Shown: positions 20,406 through 30,415 of the stretch, piece by piece
Layout: each line of letters begins with the position of its first letter
How positions within the stretch are numbered: the stretch's first letter is position 1
Source of the DNA: Selaginella moellendorffii
Taxonomy: Eukaryota; Streptophyta; Lycopodiopsida; Selaginellales; Selaginellaceae
DNA: 64,000 bases
Direction of reading: 5' to 3'
Assembly: GCF_000143415.4 (NCBI RefSeq)
Contig: NW_003314334.1
Coordinates: 389,614 to 453,613, forward strand
Made by a program: the position numbers and the translations under genes
Notes under the pieces: generated by a model
Seen by the model: only the letters and a program-made list of their open reading frames with translations
What the model was told of the DNA's origin: nothing
The model's database searches: none

Positions 20406-23199
20406 CGGATCTTCTCTTCTAAGTTCTAGATGCTCTCGTCCCTCTCGTGAGTCATCTTATCTTCTGAGTTCTAACACACCACACACAAGCTTTCATCCGA
20501 GAAATCCTCCGAGGGATCCTCCGAGAGATCATACAATATAAGTAGAGCTGGTTCTCCATCCCATCCATCCATCGCCCATAAATCCACCATAAGTCCAGAG
20601 ACCGTATACGTCAGAACCCAAGCTTGATTTTCCACCCAAGCACATCTATGTCTCCGGTCAGATCTCTCTCTCTCTCTCTCTCTCTCTAGGTAGACTATCT
20701 TAGCTTTTGGTTTTGTTTGTTCTTGTGGGGTAAGATCTTTCTTTCTCTCTCGTGCTCTTTCTCTTTCACATCCAAGAGCAATAAAAACGAACTCCAAAGT
20801 TTCCTTCACCTGTACCACACAAAGCGTGGGTACGGCCCGGCAAAAACTCACGTACGGTACGATTGTCACGATTGCATTGCATGCAGCTAAGCATGCTGTT
20901 AACAGCAAGTAAGCTGATTTGCGAAGATTTATGGAGATTTGAATCGAAAGCGTGCCACACATCCCTTTTCTCTTTTTTACTTTCCCAGTGACGGAGCAAT
21001 GAAGTCGTTGCTTCCATCACAGACAGAGCAATCTTCGCCTCGCGAGCAACATTCCAGCTGTGAAAATACGCGACAACCTGTATAGTTTCAACTTAAAGGC
21101 CGGAATAGACAGCCACACAGTCTCAGTGATCAAGTATCATTTGAAAGTCGGGCGTTTTACTCTAGGTTTTTTTATTTCCTATAATACTGCCAATCTAATT
21201 TACATATTATCTGGTCAACATTTTCAAACCAAAGTATATTTTCTTTAGTTGTACTATTATTGCACAATCTCTGTGGATGGTTACATACATAGATAAATTT
21301 CCTACATTTTTTTCTGGCGGCAACCAAATTTTTCATGGTGGCATTCACTATCTATCAAATATTTACTTGTAGATGTTATGGATGCCAAATTGAAGGATCT
21401 GCTGAGGGAGGTTAGGTGGACATTATCTTTGACTATAACATCAATTGGCTAATCCATTTGCGAGCATGAATTATAAGAAACACTAAGTTTCTATTATACT
21501 AGTAATATGCAGTGACTTGACAGTTTCCCAACTAATAAATATTAGTTAAAATCCTAAACATCCTAAATTGTTAACTGTGCAATTGAATGAAAGGGAGTGG
21601 GTCTTGGCCTAATTCAGCATGCATCATTCTGTGTGAGATTTGAGCTATATAAAATCTGTATGTTCCAACCATAGTAAAATGTTGAATTAATTTTTGGTAA
21701 AATTCAAGTATATAGATATATTTAGAATATTCTTAGATACTCTAATATTCTACCATCTAATGGTTGTTATTGATTTAGATTAATCTTGTATTTATAATTT
21801 ATAACCTAAACACTTCCTAGTATATTCTAGTTTATTCTACCAATCTTATAAATGATATTTAATATAAACAGTGTTTAAATTTTAATTCATGCTTTTTATT
21901 TTCTCACCTCTTAGTGGCAAGAAGCAAAGCTCAATCTGAATGGGACTCTCTGAGCTATCAGGATAAGAAAGGATAGACCTCCCAACACAATTACCAAATC
22001 TCCAAATTCAAAGAGAAAAAGCATACTAAGTGAGTGAGTAAATTCTCAAATTCTCAACCCATGAGAATTTAAGCACCAACCAGGCTTGCTGGTAATAACA
22101 CAAATAGATTTATGGTTTGCAAAGTAGTTCAAACTTTCCTCTGTAAGTCACAGAACTTCCATATTTCATGTTTTGAGCACATTATATAAGGCTCACATTC
22201 AATTTGCCTTTGCACAGCTGTTCTGGGAAAGAATAAAGCCAAAAGAAATCCATACCCACACACTTTCTATATAGCTACACTATGTCACTAGAAAACATGT
22301 TAAAAATCTCAAGTCAAAGAAGAAAAATCCTAAAACTTCTCAACATAAGGTGTGTCGAAGACACATCCATACTAATCACCAGGTATAAACCCATATAAAA
22401 GAGCTCAACAAGGAAGGCGATTGAGATGGAGTGGGAAGTGAAGCAAAAAAAAACTTGCGCTGTTAAGGATGCAACTTGTCAGTCCCTATTGATCATTTGT
22501 TTTCCAGGAGTTCTTTTGTTTGAAACAATGCCGCAGAATTAATGACCGACCAGACTTGCATGAGAACACAAAAATCAATTAGCTCTTTGAAGGATCAAAA
22601 CATTTCGAGTTCTCGTCCAGTTGTAACAAATTTTCTTGTCTAGAACCTCACCAAGAGAGAACAAAAACATTATGAGAAAGCCAGTGGTTGTGCTTGTATC
22701 ACCGGTTTCTCGGACTCGTCCCAGAGCTTGCTCTTCCATGGAGGCAACGATGCATTCTCAGCTTCACCAAGATGTGGGGAGTAAAAAATGACCTGGGGGT
22801 GCTCCGAGATGCCCCGACTCAATGCCATCCCTCGCGGATTTGTAGTCAACCAGCGCTTGTTAGATTAGAACCGATGCAATGCAATGGAAGTGGCACACCA
22901 CCTTTATGGAGTTTACAAACTTTTGTTTACCATTCCTACAGCGTGTAAAAGCAGTGACGATAGAAGGCAATTTACCGTTTCAGGAGTCAGGAGGCAGCAC
23001 AGAACGATAATATCACAACTCGTAAATTCGATCATAGGTAGCCAAGCATTGGGAAACAAAAGTAGAAAGAAGAGTCTCAATGTCTGAAACAACGGCACTA
23101 TTTTCTAAATTTTAAAACCTTATTAAGAATATTCTTGTGCATAAGCAAACGTTCCGAGATTCCTTTAGGGAAGTAGAATCCCCTGTTTTAGGTTTTGTG
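20406..23199. other. 2.8-kb gene-poor, AT-rich interval
   Basis: This begins with the CYP 3' UTR, where two similar blocks (ATCTTCTCTTCTAAGTTCTA and CATCTTATCTTCTGAGTTCT) repeat within 60 bp. The stretch from about 21050 to 22700 is strongly AT-rich with no long open frame and no recognised transposon protein. I looked for terminal inverted repeats by eye and found none convincing. The right end should hold the SufC promoter. Confidence 0.5.
20663..20687 (+). repeat. (CT)n microsatellite
   Basis: About 12 CT units downstream of the CYP86-type gene, outside any coding region. Confidence 0.9.
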
Positions 23200-24516
23200 A
23201 TGGTCATGGCGTGCTCGTCGTCGAGCTGCAGCTCCCTGGCGCAGCCGCTGGCGGAATTCTCGAGGAAATCTCCGTCGGCAAGGATCTCGCAGAGGTCCGT
23301 GGTCCAGATGCCGATTGGAATGCGGCGGAGTGGTGTCTCTATCTCTCTGGCGCGGGGTTTGAATCCGGGGTGTGCCCTGGCCATGGCTGTGGCACAGGAG
23401 GAGCTCAGGGATTCCGCTGATTCGAGCAAGGCCGGCGCGGTGCTGCTGGAGGTGAGGGATCTCAAGGCGCGGGTGGCGGATTCCGAGACGGAGATCCTGC
23501 GAGGCGTGGATTTGACAATTCGCGAAGGTGAGGTGCGTTTTTCGGCGTTCTAGTTTCCATTGCGAGGTAGCGAAGAGTTTGCAATGTAGTGGAGCTGATT
23601 GCGTGAACTCTCTCACAGGTCCATGCGATCATGGGAAAGAATGGGTCGGGAAAGAGCACATTTGCGAAGGTAAGGTCTCTTATTCTTTTTGTACCTCGTT
23701 TGTTTGATGCGTGTTTTCCAGGTTCTCGTTGGTCACCCCGACTACGAGGTCACTGCTGGCAGCGCGGGTTTTAAAAACGAGAATTTGTTTGACAAGGAAC
23801 CGGAGGAGAGAAGTCATGCCGGGTTGTTTATGAGCTTCCAGTCGCCGATCGAAGTGCCTGGCGTTAGCAACGACGAGTTCTTGAGGATGGCGTGCAATGC
23901 CAGGCGAGCGGCTTTGAATAAGCCGGAGCTTCCTCCGCTCGAGGTTTGTGTGATTTTTGTAGATGGTGAACTTTAGGTGAGATTGTCTGCTATTGCAGTT
24001 CTTCGCGCACCTTATGCCGAAGCTCAAAGCGCTGAACATGAGCCCGACGTTCTTGAACAGGAACGTGAACGAGGGATTCAGTGGTGGCGAGAAGAAGAGG
24101 AACGAGATATTGCAACTCGCGGTACTGCGACTTGTGTTTTTTTTTCTCTCTCTCTCTCTTTTTTTTTTGAAGACCGTTTGTTCGTACCTTTCGTTTGCCA
24201 GGTTTTAGAAGCAGATTTGGCACTGCTCGATGAGATCGACTCGGGACTGGATGTGGATGCATTACGAGATGTGGCAAACGCCATCAACGGCCTCAGAACA
24301 AGCAAGAATGCAGTGCTGATGATCACTCACCACGAAAGACTACTCGACTACATCCACCCAGACTATGTCCATATCATGGTACAAACGCCCCATAAAAAAT
24401 TTCAATTCTTGATGCTTCGTGTTTGTGTACTCGAACAGGACAACGGGAGGATTGTAAGAACAGGAGATTCATCTTTAGCACAAATTGTGCACAAGGAAGG
24501 CTATACCGCACTCTGA
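23200..24516 (+). CDS. ABCI6: Plastid SufC, ABC ATPase of Fe-S cluster assembly
   Basis: SufC is the ATPase of the SufBCD scaffold that builds Fe-S clusters in plastids. Six exons read 23200-23532, 23619-23669, 23720-23943, 23999-24121, 24202-24378 and 24439-24516. An S/R-rich N-terminal extension of about 75 residues looks like a transit peptide; a second ATG at 23206 would also fit. The core has [10 protein letters not shown], Walker [14 protein letters not shown], the Q-loop SFQSP, the ABC signature [14 protein letters not shown], Walker [19 protein letters not shown], and the H-loop MITHHERLL. These are the exact family forms (LDEIDSGLD is diagnostic of SufC). It ends KEGYTAL. Genes for SufB and SufD are not in the window. 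Confidence 0.95.
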
Positions 24517-24729
24517 TGAGAAAGTTTTTGCTACCATATTTTCGATCATAACTTATGTTTTGCCTTTAAGCAGTTCTGTCACGAGAGCTGAAAGGAAACA
24601 CTCGAAAGTTTTGTGGACGCCACCGTCAGGAGCTATGGAGGTGGTCAGCCAAATGCTTTTCACCAGAGTCTAGAAAGTACGTCGAAACACCTGCAGCTGA
24701 GTCGACAGAATCTCTTGCCTCGCGGCTGT

Positions 24730-25069
24730 TGATCGCCAGCGATTTCCAGGCACACATCAAGGAGGGCGTCTGTGACTTTGCCTGGACTCTGAGAAGCATT
24801 TCTTCCGGCAAATGTCCGCCAGAGCAGCCGATGAAATCTAGAAACACGTCGGCCGCGCCACTCTCGAGGAAAATCACGGATAATCTCGACGAGCTCGTCA
24901 GTCACGGCAGAGTCACCAGAAATAAACCATCTCCAGATCAATAGAACAAAAAACTCACTTGCAGAGGATCTTCTTCACAGTCTCTGGAGTACCTAAAGAA
25001 CGTCTGTACAAAAACGCGCAAGTAAGTGTCGGCAAGAGAAGAAGAAGTGGAGGAATTTACCTCAAGAGA
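24730..25069 (-). pseudogene. Duplicated middle fragment of the CLD1-like gene
   Basis: This copies 16258-16654 of the CLD1-like gene. Shared coding includes DSAVTDELVEII, SGAADVFLDFIG and GG.LPEEML, and the flanking introns are copied too (GCGATTTCCAGGCACACATC at one end, TTTACCTCAAGAGA at the other). It is therefore a DNA-level duplication, not a retrocopy. The reading frame is shifted between the ELVEII and SGAADV blocks (bases near 24868-24885 differ). Promoter, N terminus, nucleophile and C terminus are absent. It abuts the broken MRNIP-like copy on its right. Confidence 0.85.
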
Positions 25070-25116
25070 CAGCCTTAAAACTTTCCTCCTCGGGAAGCTC
25101 AAACTTTTCTCGGGTG

Positions 25117-25847
25117 ATGGCCGAGGTTTTGGCGCTTCGATGTTACGGTACGTAATGGAAAACCTCGAGCTAACCTCGCGCGTGCTTTGCAGGTCAATCC
25201 ACGGAAAAAATCCAGCAGCAAATGGTGCTGTAGCGTTTGCAATGCGGTCACCAATGGAACTGCAAAGAAAATTCGAGAGCTGGTCCAAACGCTGAAGTAC
25301 TCGACTCTAGCGCACCAGCAAGATCACTTTGAGCCGAATGACGTGGGAGATCTCACCACACAAGAGTATGAAGGTGGGGAAAGTATGTCCATGGTTATGA
25401 AACTGAGCCAAGCAAATGGATTGAGTTCTTAGAGGCCGGGGTGAGTCTCTCTGGTAAATTGTTTTTGTTCTCTTCTCCATTTTCTGATTGCAACACTTGG
25501 CAGGATTCACGGTTTGAAGCTCGTGCGGAAAGGAAAATGTCTCTGTGAAGAACGACCGCGGCACTAAGTCTGAAACAGGGATCGGTTTGGACGAGTGGAG
25601 AAAACAAAATGCTGGTGGAGCTAGCAGAAGGACTGAAACAAGGACAGTTTCGAGCAAATGGAGGAAGTATCTAGAGACCGATGAAACAAAGATCCGAACG
25701 TGGAGCGTGATACGGATTTGCAGGGCAGAGCTCAGTCTTCTAGCAGAAAGTGGTTCCTTCCGGAGAATCTAAGCGTACCTGAAGATGCCTTGCACACAGC
25801 TCACGGACGAACTTGCGACAGACGACATTCATCCGTCGTTTCTTTAG
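25117..25847 (+). pseudogene. Broken inverted copy of the MRNIP-like gene
   Basis: This copies the intact gene at 28660-29671 in the opposite orientation, introns included. It starts ATGGCCGAGGTTTTGGCGCT (MAEVLALRCY) but loses the end of exon 1, including the second cysteine of the first CxxC. Exon 2 retains RKKSSSKWCCSVCN and KKIRELVQTL but has an internal deletion after CN, and the later part runs to a premature stop at 25430. Exon 3 pieces (GTKSETGIGLDEWRKQNAGG, SKWRKYLETDETK) continue in shifted frames to the equivalent of the normal stop (25845-25847). Similarity persists about 25 bp into the 3' flank. It is not expected to make the full protein. Confidence 0.85.
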
Positions 25848-25897
25848 CCAGGCGCGAGAAGGTGGAGTCAAGGGAGTTTATTTCTTTTCACAAGGAT

Positions 25898-27319
25898 TCA
25901 CAACAGGCGGATGATACAGAGCTTGATCGAGTCGATGTAAAAGTACATGATGCGCGGTTCCATCAGTCCTTCGTCGGAGAGAGTTTTGGCAAGCGTCATA
26001 TACAACGGCACCATGTCAGCGCTCCGCAAAGACCTCAGCACGACAAGCATCTCTGGCACCTCCGGCCGAAGTCCTCGCTCCAACATCTTAGACATGGCCG
26101 AAGCTGCCTCAGCGGGATTACCACCTTTGATGAAGCCTCCAATCAGCACGGAGAAGGTTAACTTGGTCGCTTCTCTTCCCGACGCTTCCATCTTTCCAAA
26201 GATCCGATAAGCGTCTTCGGCTCGGTTATTGAAAGCACATATGCCGAGTATCGTGTTGAACATGGACGGAGCTGGGGACCGTCCTGCCAGCTTCAACTTC
26301 CACAAGCTACGCTCCGCATCGAGACCTTTGCCTGCCAGACAGTACATTGCTAGCAGCCTTTCGTAGATCGTCGGCATAAGTTCCTGCGACTGCTCGTCCT
26401 CGGCTGCCCATTGAGTAAACTGCTCGGCTTGACGATGCAACGATGCCTCGTAAGTTCTTATGGACTTGTCGCTGCCTTCGATGCTAATGACGCCTTTCTT
26501 CTGATACTTTCGCAGCTGGTGAACAGCAAAGCTCAGCTGCTCTTGTTCGTGAACTGCAGCCAGCATCGCAGCGCTGTACGTTGTGCCTTTCAACGGTAGA
26601 CCACCATTTCGGATCTCGGTCACTAGTCGAATCGCCTGCTTGGATTGTTTGCTGGAGACCATCTTTACGATGAGATATTGTAGAGGATCGTCAGCTCGGT
26701 CTTGGTACCACTTGGAGCTCATCACCTCCTTTACAAAAGTAAGTGCCTCGGACGCCTTTCCTTTTTCCCAGTAGGCAGCTACTATAGAGTGCATGATGCG
26801 CGATTCTGGAGTGAGGCCCACGCAGTACATGTCTTCTAACAGCGCTTTCACTTGTTCCACAGGCTTCTCTTGTTCCACCAGCTTCATCGCCCAATTCACC
26901 ATGATCGACATCATCAATTGGTGTGTGTCATTTTCCACTCGGTTGGTTTTTTGCATCCACTCGAAGACTTCCAGCGCAAACCAAGAATCTCTACCTTCTT
27001 CCGCAAAGTAAGCGAGAACGAGCTGCAAGTCCTTGGCCGAGAGCTGTCCGCCGATGTCATTCAACACCTCACCAGGTTCTTTCAACAGCCCTTCTAGCTG
27101 AAAGATTGTCTCTTGGAGAGCGTCATTTTTCTTTCTCTGACCGTTACCATTGCTTACAGGGACAGGGTTTCCAGGTGATGAAGCTCTGATCAAGAGGGAT
27201 CTACCATGCTTCAAGGGACTTACAGGGATCCGCAAACCTGGTAATAGCGATCTTGCGATTCTCGGTGCGGCCGCACAGCCGAGGTGAGAAATTGCTGCTT
27301 TGCAGCCGAGGCTTTCCAT
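25898..27319 (-). CDS. P-class PPR protein, probably plastid-targeted
   Basis: An intronless frame of 473 residues from the ATG at 27319 (MESLGCKAAISHLG). The first 60 residues are rich in A, R, S and L and low in acid, as in a plastid transit peptide. A conserved block LSAKDLQLVLAYFAEEGRDS, then WFALEVFEWMQKTNRV, precedes the repeats, and this arrangement resembles the Arabidopsis At2g30100 type (from memory, not checked). Only a handful of ~35-residue repeats follow, including PSMFNTILGICAFNNRAEDA and TKLTFSVLIGGFIKGGNPAE. There is no E or DYW domain, so an editing role is unlikely; P-class members usually stabilise or process organellar RNA. It sits between the two inverted MRNIP copies and its stop lies 50 bp from the pseudogene. 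Confidence 0.85.
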   Translation of the reverse strand: MESLGCKAAISHLGCAAAPRIARSLLPGLRIPVSPLKHGRSLLIRASSPGNPVPVSNGNGQRKKNDALQETIFQLEGLLKEPGEVLNDIGGQLSAKDLQLVLAYFAEEGRDSWFALEVFEWMQKTNRVENDTHQLMMSIMVNWAMKLVEQEKPVEQVKALLEDMYCVGLTPESRIMHSIVAAYWEKGKASEALTFVKEVMSSKWYQDRADDPLQYLIVKMVSSKQSKQAIRLVTEIRNGGLPLKGTTYSAAMLAAVHEQEQLSFAVHQLRKYQKKGVISIEGSDKSIRTYEASLHRQAEQFTQWAAEDEQSQELMPTIYERLLAMYCLAGKGLDAERSLWKLKLAGRSPAPSMFNTILGICAFNNRAEDAYRIFGKMEASGREATKLTFSVLIGGFIKGGNPAEAASAMSKMLERGLRPEVPEMLVVLRSLRSADMVPLYMTLAKTLSDEGLMEPRIMYFYIDSIKLCIIRLL

Positions 27320-27890
27320 GGGGAAATATAGCCTCACTATTCCTCGCAGGCCACCATCGCTTGCGGCCCTAAATCACGTAACGCTCGCGCAACGCAAGCC
27401 AAGTCAAGAACCAACAAACGAGGTAATTTGGCGGCTTTCTTTTTTTACCTCAATGCGAAAGTGCCGCGTGGCTTTTTATATTTCAGCCAAGTGGATCGAG
27501 AAAATCCGAAGTGGAAGTGGAGTACACGGCAAACTTTTAACACAGCCTCTTCTGAAGCTTTGTTAGATTCGGCCATGTAGGATACCACTAAAAGAGCTGG
27601 ATTTTTGCCATTAGGTGATTGAAGTAAAAGATGCCTATGAAATTCCCGGTCATGCGAGGTATTTGTTTGCTTTTTTATGACGTAGAAAGTCACTCACCAC
27701 TGATGTTAGTGGCATTGGATGAGCGTGAAAGCATTGTACTGTAGGGAGTTTTCCAAGGGCCGTATTTGTTTCACACTTCTAAAGTCCGAATACTGGTGAA
27801 ATATTGAAAAAATTCGTTCGCAATAATGTACCAAGAAACTTTCCCTCTTTTATTAAGTTAGAGATTCAAAGAGAACTGAACTAGTGGTAT

Positions 27891-28489
27891 TTAAACTGGT
27901 GGGGTGAAAATATAGAGCTTGGTAACCACCTTCTCAACAATGTTGAGACCATAAGTTTGCACTGGGGTTGCAATTTCAATGCCATTGATAATTGCAGGAT
28001 TGTTATCATCTGGTAACCCACCAAAACCAACTCCACCAGTAACAGGGAGTCTTTGAGTGGGGAGCTGCAAGTTTACAGGTCCCTGGATCTCAAAGTATGA
28101 TCCATTAGTGAAATAAAATGTGCCTGTAATGAAGAGGAGGTCTGGTGTTTGGCGCCATACAGACTGGAATCCTATGAAGCTTCCAATCTGTTTTGAGTTG
28201 TATTCAGGGCCCTCTGTCATCTTGTAGTTGAACTCTAGAGTTGTGGAGTTGGGAGCAGCAGGTTTGATGGAGATGATGAGAGAGGAATTGGTCTGCTCTT
28301 GTATGATGTGGAAGTAGAAATTGAGGGTCAGCTTTCTAGGCTTGTTGCAGCACTTTGGATCGTCATGAGATATTGCCTGTTGAAAGAAAGGAAAACATTT
28401 GGCAACTTAGCAAGTGATATTTGAGCTTTACTCACCATTGTTAATGTCGCTGCTAGGAGAAGTGTGATCAGGAGTTTAAAGCAAGACAT
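27891..28489 (-). CDS. Dirigent-family protein, divergent
   Basis: Dirigent proteins are secreted and steer coupling of phenoxy radicals into lignans and related products. Two exons (28489-28436 and 28376-27891) encode 179 residues. The start is a signal peptide (MSCFKLLITLLLAATLTM). Dirigent landmarks are LNFYFHIIQEQ (usual L-x-F-Y-x-H-D), TEGPEYNSKQIGSFIGFQSV (usual plan L-T-x-G-P-x-x-x-S-x-x-v-G-r-A-q-G), LFITGTFYFTNGSYFEIQG, and RLPVTGGVG (usual v-v-G-G-T-G). After the last motif the usual F-R-x-A-R-G-Y is replaced by an unrelated sequence, and the aspartate of HD is missing. It is thus a divergent member whose stereochemical role cannot be predicted. The second dirigent gene at 32973 is much more canonical. 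Confidence 0.75.
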
Positions 28490-28659
28490 TGCAGTTTCTG
28501 GAAATTATGTGCCACTCTCAGAACTAGTAGAGGCGTCCTCGTTTTAAAGACCAATACATGATCTGATCTGATTGTAATGTAGGTTGTGTTTGTTGAGGTT
28601 GGAATAGTCGAGTTGGAGAACTCTTTCTTGGCTTGGACTCTTCACCTTGTCGCACCTGA

Positions 28660-29671
28660 CTAAAGAAACGACGGATGAATGTCCTCTGTCACAAGTTCGT
28701 CCGCGAGCTCTGTGTGCAAGGCATCTTCAGGCACGCTTGGGTGCTGCGGATGGAACCACTTTCTGCTACAAGACTGAGCTCTGTCCGTATCAGGCTCCAC
28801 GAACTGGCGCTTTGTTTCATCGGTCTCTAGATACTTCCTCCATTTGCTCGAGTCTGTCCTTGTTGTGCTAGAAGACTGGAGTCCACCAGCATTTTGCTTT
28901 CTCCACTCATCCAAACAGGTCCCTGTTTCAGACTTCGTGCCGCAGTTGCTCCATCTTCCCGAGTTCAGGTCGTTCTTCACAGGAACATTTTCCTTTCCCA
29001 GGTATCCAGCTCCATGCAGCTTACTACCAGTCGCAATGGTCGTCTTTTTGGTGTTCTTCTCGCTTGAAACTGAATGTGCTTTGAGCGGACCATCAAGCCC
29101 ATCACATTCGTAACACGCTACTTCGTCGTGCAACCTCTCCGTTCTTTTCCGTTTTGTGGCACTCTCTGGGATAGAAGTCACGTACATCGTATCCTCGTCA
29201 CCAGCACGAGATTCAACCTGTGAGTCCTGCCAAGTGTTGCGATTAGATAAAAGAGAGAACAAAATAATCAACTAGAGACTCACCTCGGTCTCCAAGTACT
29301 CGGCCCATTTGCTTGGCTTAGTTTCGTAACCATGGACATTCTTTTCTCCAACTTCGCTTTGTCCATTCTCTTGTGTGGTGAGATCTCCCACGTCGTTCGG
29401 CTCAAAGTGATCTTGCTCCTGCGCTAGAGGGGAGTAATTCAGCGTTTGGACCAGCTCTCGAATTTTCTTTGCAGCGCCAGAGCTTCCATAGACCTTGGTG
29501 ACCGATTGCTTCTCATTGCAAACGCTACAACACCATTTGCTGCTGGATTTCTTCCGTGGCTTCACCTGCAAAGCACACGCGAGGTTAGCTCGATCAAAAA
29601 CTCAAAAAAAGATTCTCAAGTACCTGGAACATTTTGCACGCGTAGCATCGAAGCGCCAAAAACTCCGCCAT
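28660..29671 (-). CDS. MRNIP-like protein (MRN complex-interacting protein family, former UPF0544)
   Basis: Three exons (29671-29624, 29565-29284, 29226-28660) encode 298 residues. The N terminus MAEFLALRCYACKMFQ, then RKKSSSKWCCSVCNEKQS and KVYGSSGAAKKIRELVQTLN, matches the MRNIP/C5orf45 family, which has two CxxC pairs (CYAC and CSVC) forming a small zinc module. In animals MRNIP binds MRE11-RAD50-NBS1 and supports the DNA-damage response; the plant role is inferred. The rest is hydrophilic with a K-R-K-R patch (about residue 132, TKRKRTERL) that could be a nuclear signal, and two similar short motifs, KWAEYLETE and KWRKYLETDETK. It starts 68 bp from the divergent RPB9-like gene. A broken inverted copy lies at 25117-25847. 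Confidence 0.8.
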
Positions 29672-29739
29672 CGAGAAAACCCTAGAAATTTCCCGCGCTC
29701 GAGTAAAAGCTAGGGTTTAAGAGTTCTTCTAGGATCAGG
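29672..29739. promoter_or_regulatory. 68-bp divergent promoter with two telo-boxes
   Basis: The interval between the MRNIP-like ATG (29671) and the RPB9-like ATG (29740) contains AAACCCTAG at 29677-29685 and CTAGGGTTT at 29710-29718, one facing each gene. With so little space the two genes must share regulatory DNA, and their transcripts probably begin within it. Confidence 0.6.
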
Positions 29740-30254
29740 ATGAGCGTCAATCGGTTTTGCCCCTACTGGTACCTCAGATCTTGGAGCTTTTCTTTCACCC
29801 TGTGTGCTTTCTTCTCCAGCGAGAGCCTTCTGGATCCCGAGGAAGATGCCGAGAGAAAGATCCTGCTCTGGTCGTGCCCAGATTGCACTCACAAGGTGAG
29901 AGATTTCGCCCCTAAAATCACAATCCCAGTGAGATTCTTGGCCCCAAATCGATTGAGCAGGAAGAAGCCGCGGACAACGTGACATACCACAAGGTGATCC
30001 AGAAGCCATCCGAGGACAAGACGATGCCCGCGATCCTCCCGCGCACTCGCAACGCGCGATGCCCCAAATGCGGGCAATGCGAGGCCAGATTCTGGAAGGT
30101 AAGAATCTAGATCGCGCCGCGATTGCGATTGCCGCTGCTAATCGACTGGAATTTCCAGGCCAGGCCTCCTGGCGAGCTGCTGGTGAGCCTCTTCTTCGCG
30201 TGCTGCCACTGCACGCATCGATGGCAGGAGCGCCCGGAAGAACACGCCGTGTGA
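29740..30254 (+). CDS. RPB9-like RNA polymerase subunit
   Basis: RPB9 is a zinc-ribbon subunit of RNA polymerase II (and of Pol IV/V in plants) involved in fidelity and elongation. Four exons (29740-29768, 29820-29895, 29961-30098, 30159-30254) encode 112 residues, the usual length. Splicing gives MSVNRFCPYCESLLDPEEDA, then the first ribbon's second half SCPDCTHK, EEAADNVTYHKVI, LPRTRNARCPKCGQCEARFW, and FFACCHCTHRWQE. Both zinc ribbons keep four cysteines (C-P-Y-C/C-P-D-C and C-P-K-C/C-C-H-C). The C-terminal ribbon lacks the Q/RSADE acidic loop of RPC11, favouring RPB9, though the sequence is more divergent than usual for this conserved subunit. Confidence 0.75.
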
Positions 30255-30332
30255 GGGCGGCGAGAGAGAGAAAGAAAACCCTCGACGCAAGCTCGAAGAA
30301 CACGAAAAGCATTTAGAATGATTCCCTTTGAA

Positions 30333-30372
30333 AAACCCTAGAAAGGCGAGGACGAGCCGAGAGCTAGGGTTT
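30333..30372 (+). promoter_or_regulatory. Paired telo-boxes upstream of the ZFWD gene
   Basis: AAACCCTAG at 30333-30341 and CTAGGGTTT at 30364-30372 form an inverted pair about 45-80 bp upstream of the ATG at 30416. Confidence 0.5.
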
Positions 30373-30415
30373 GTAGGGCATGGCGCATTGCGATCGATGG
30401 CGGCGATGAGGAGCG

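Noticed and set aside
22688..22948. 86-codon plus-strand frame in the AT-rich desert
   Set aside because: No motif, no flanking exons, and typical of chance open frames.
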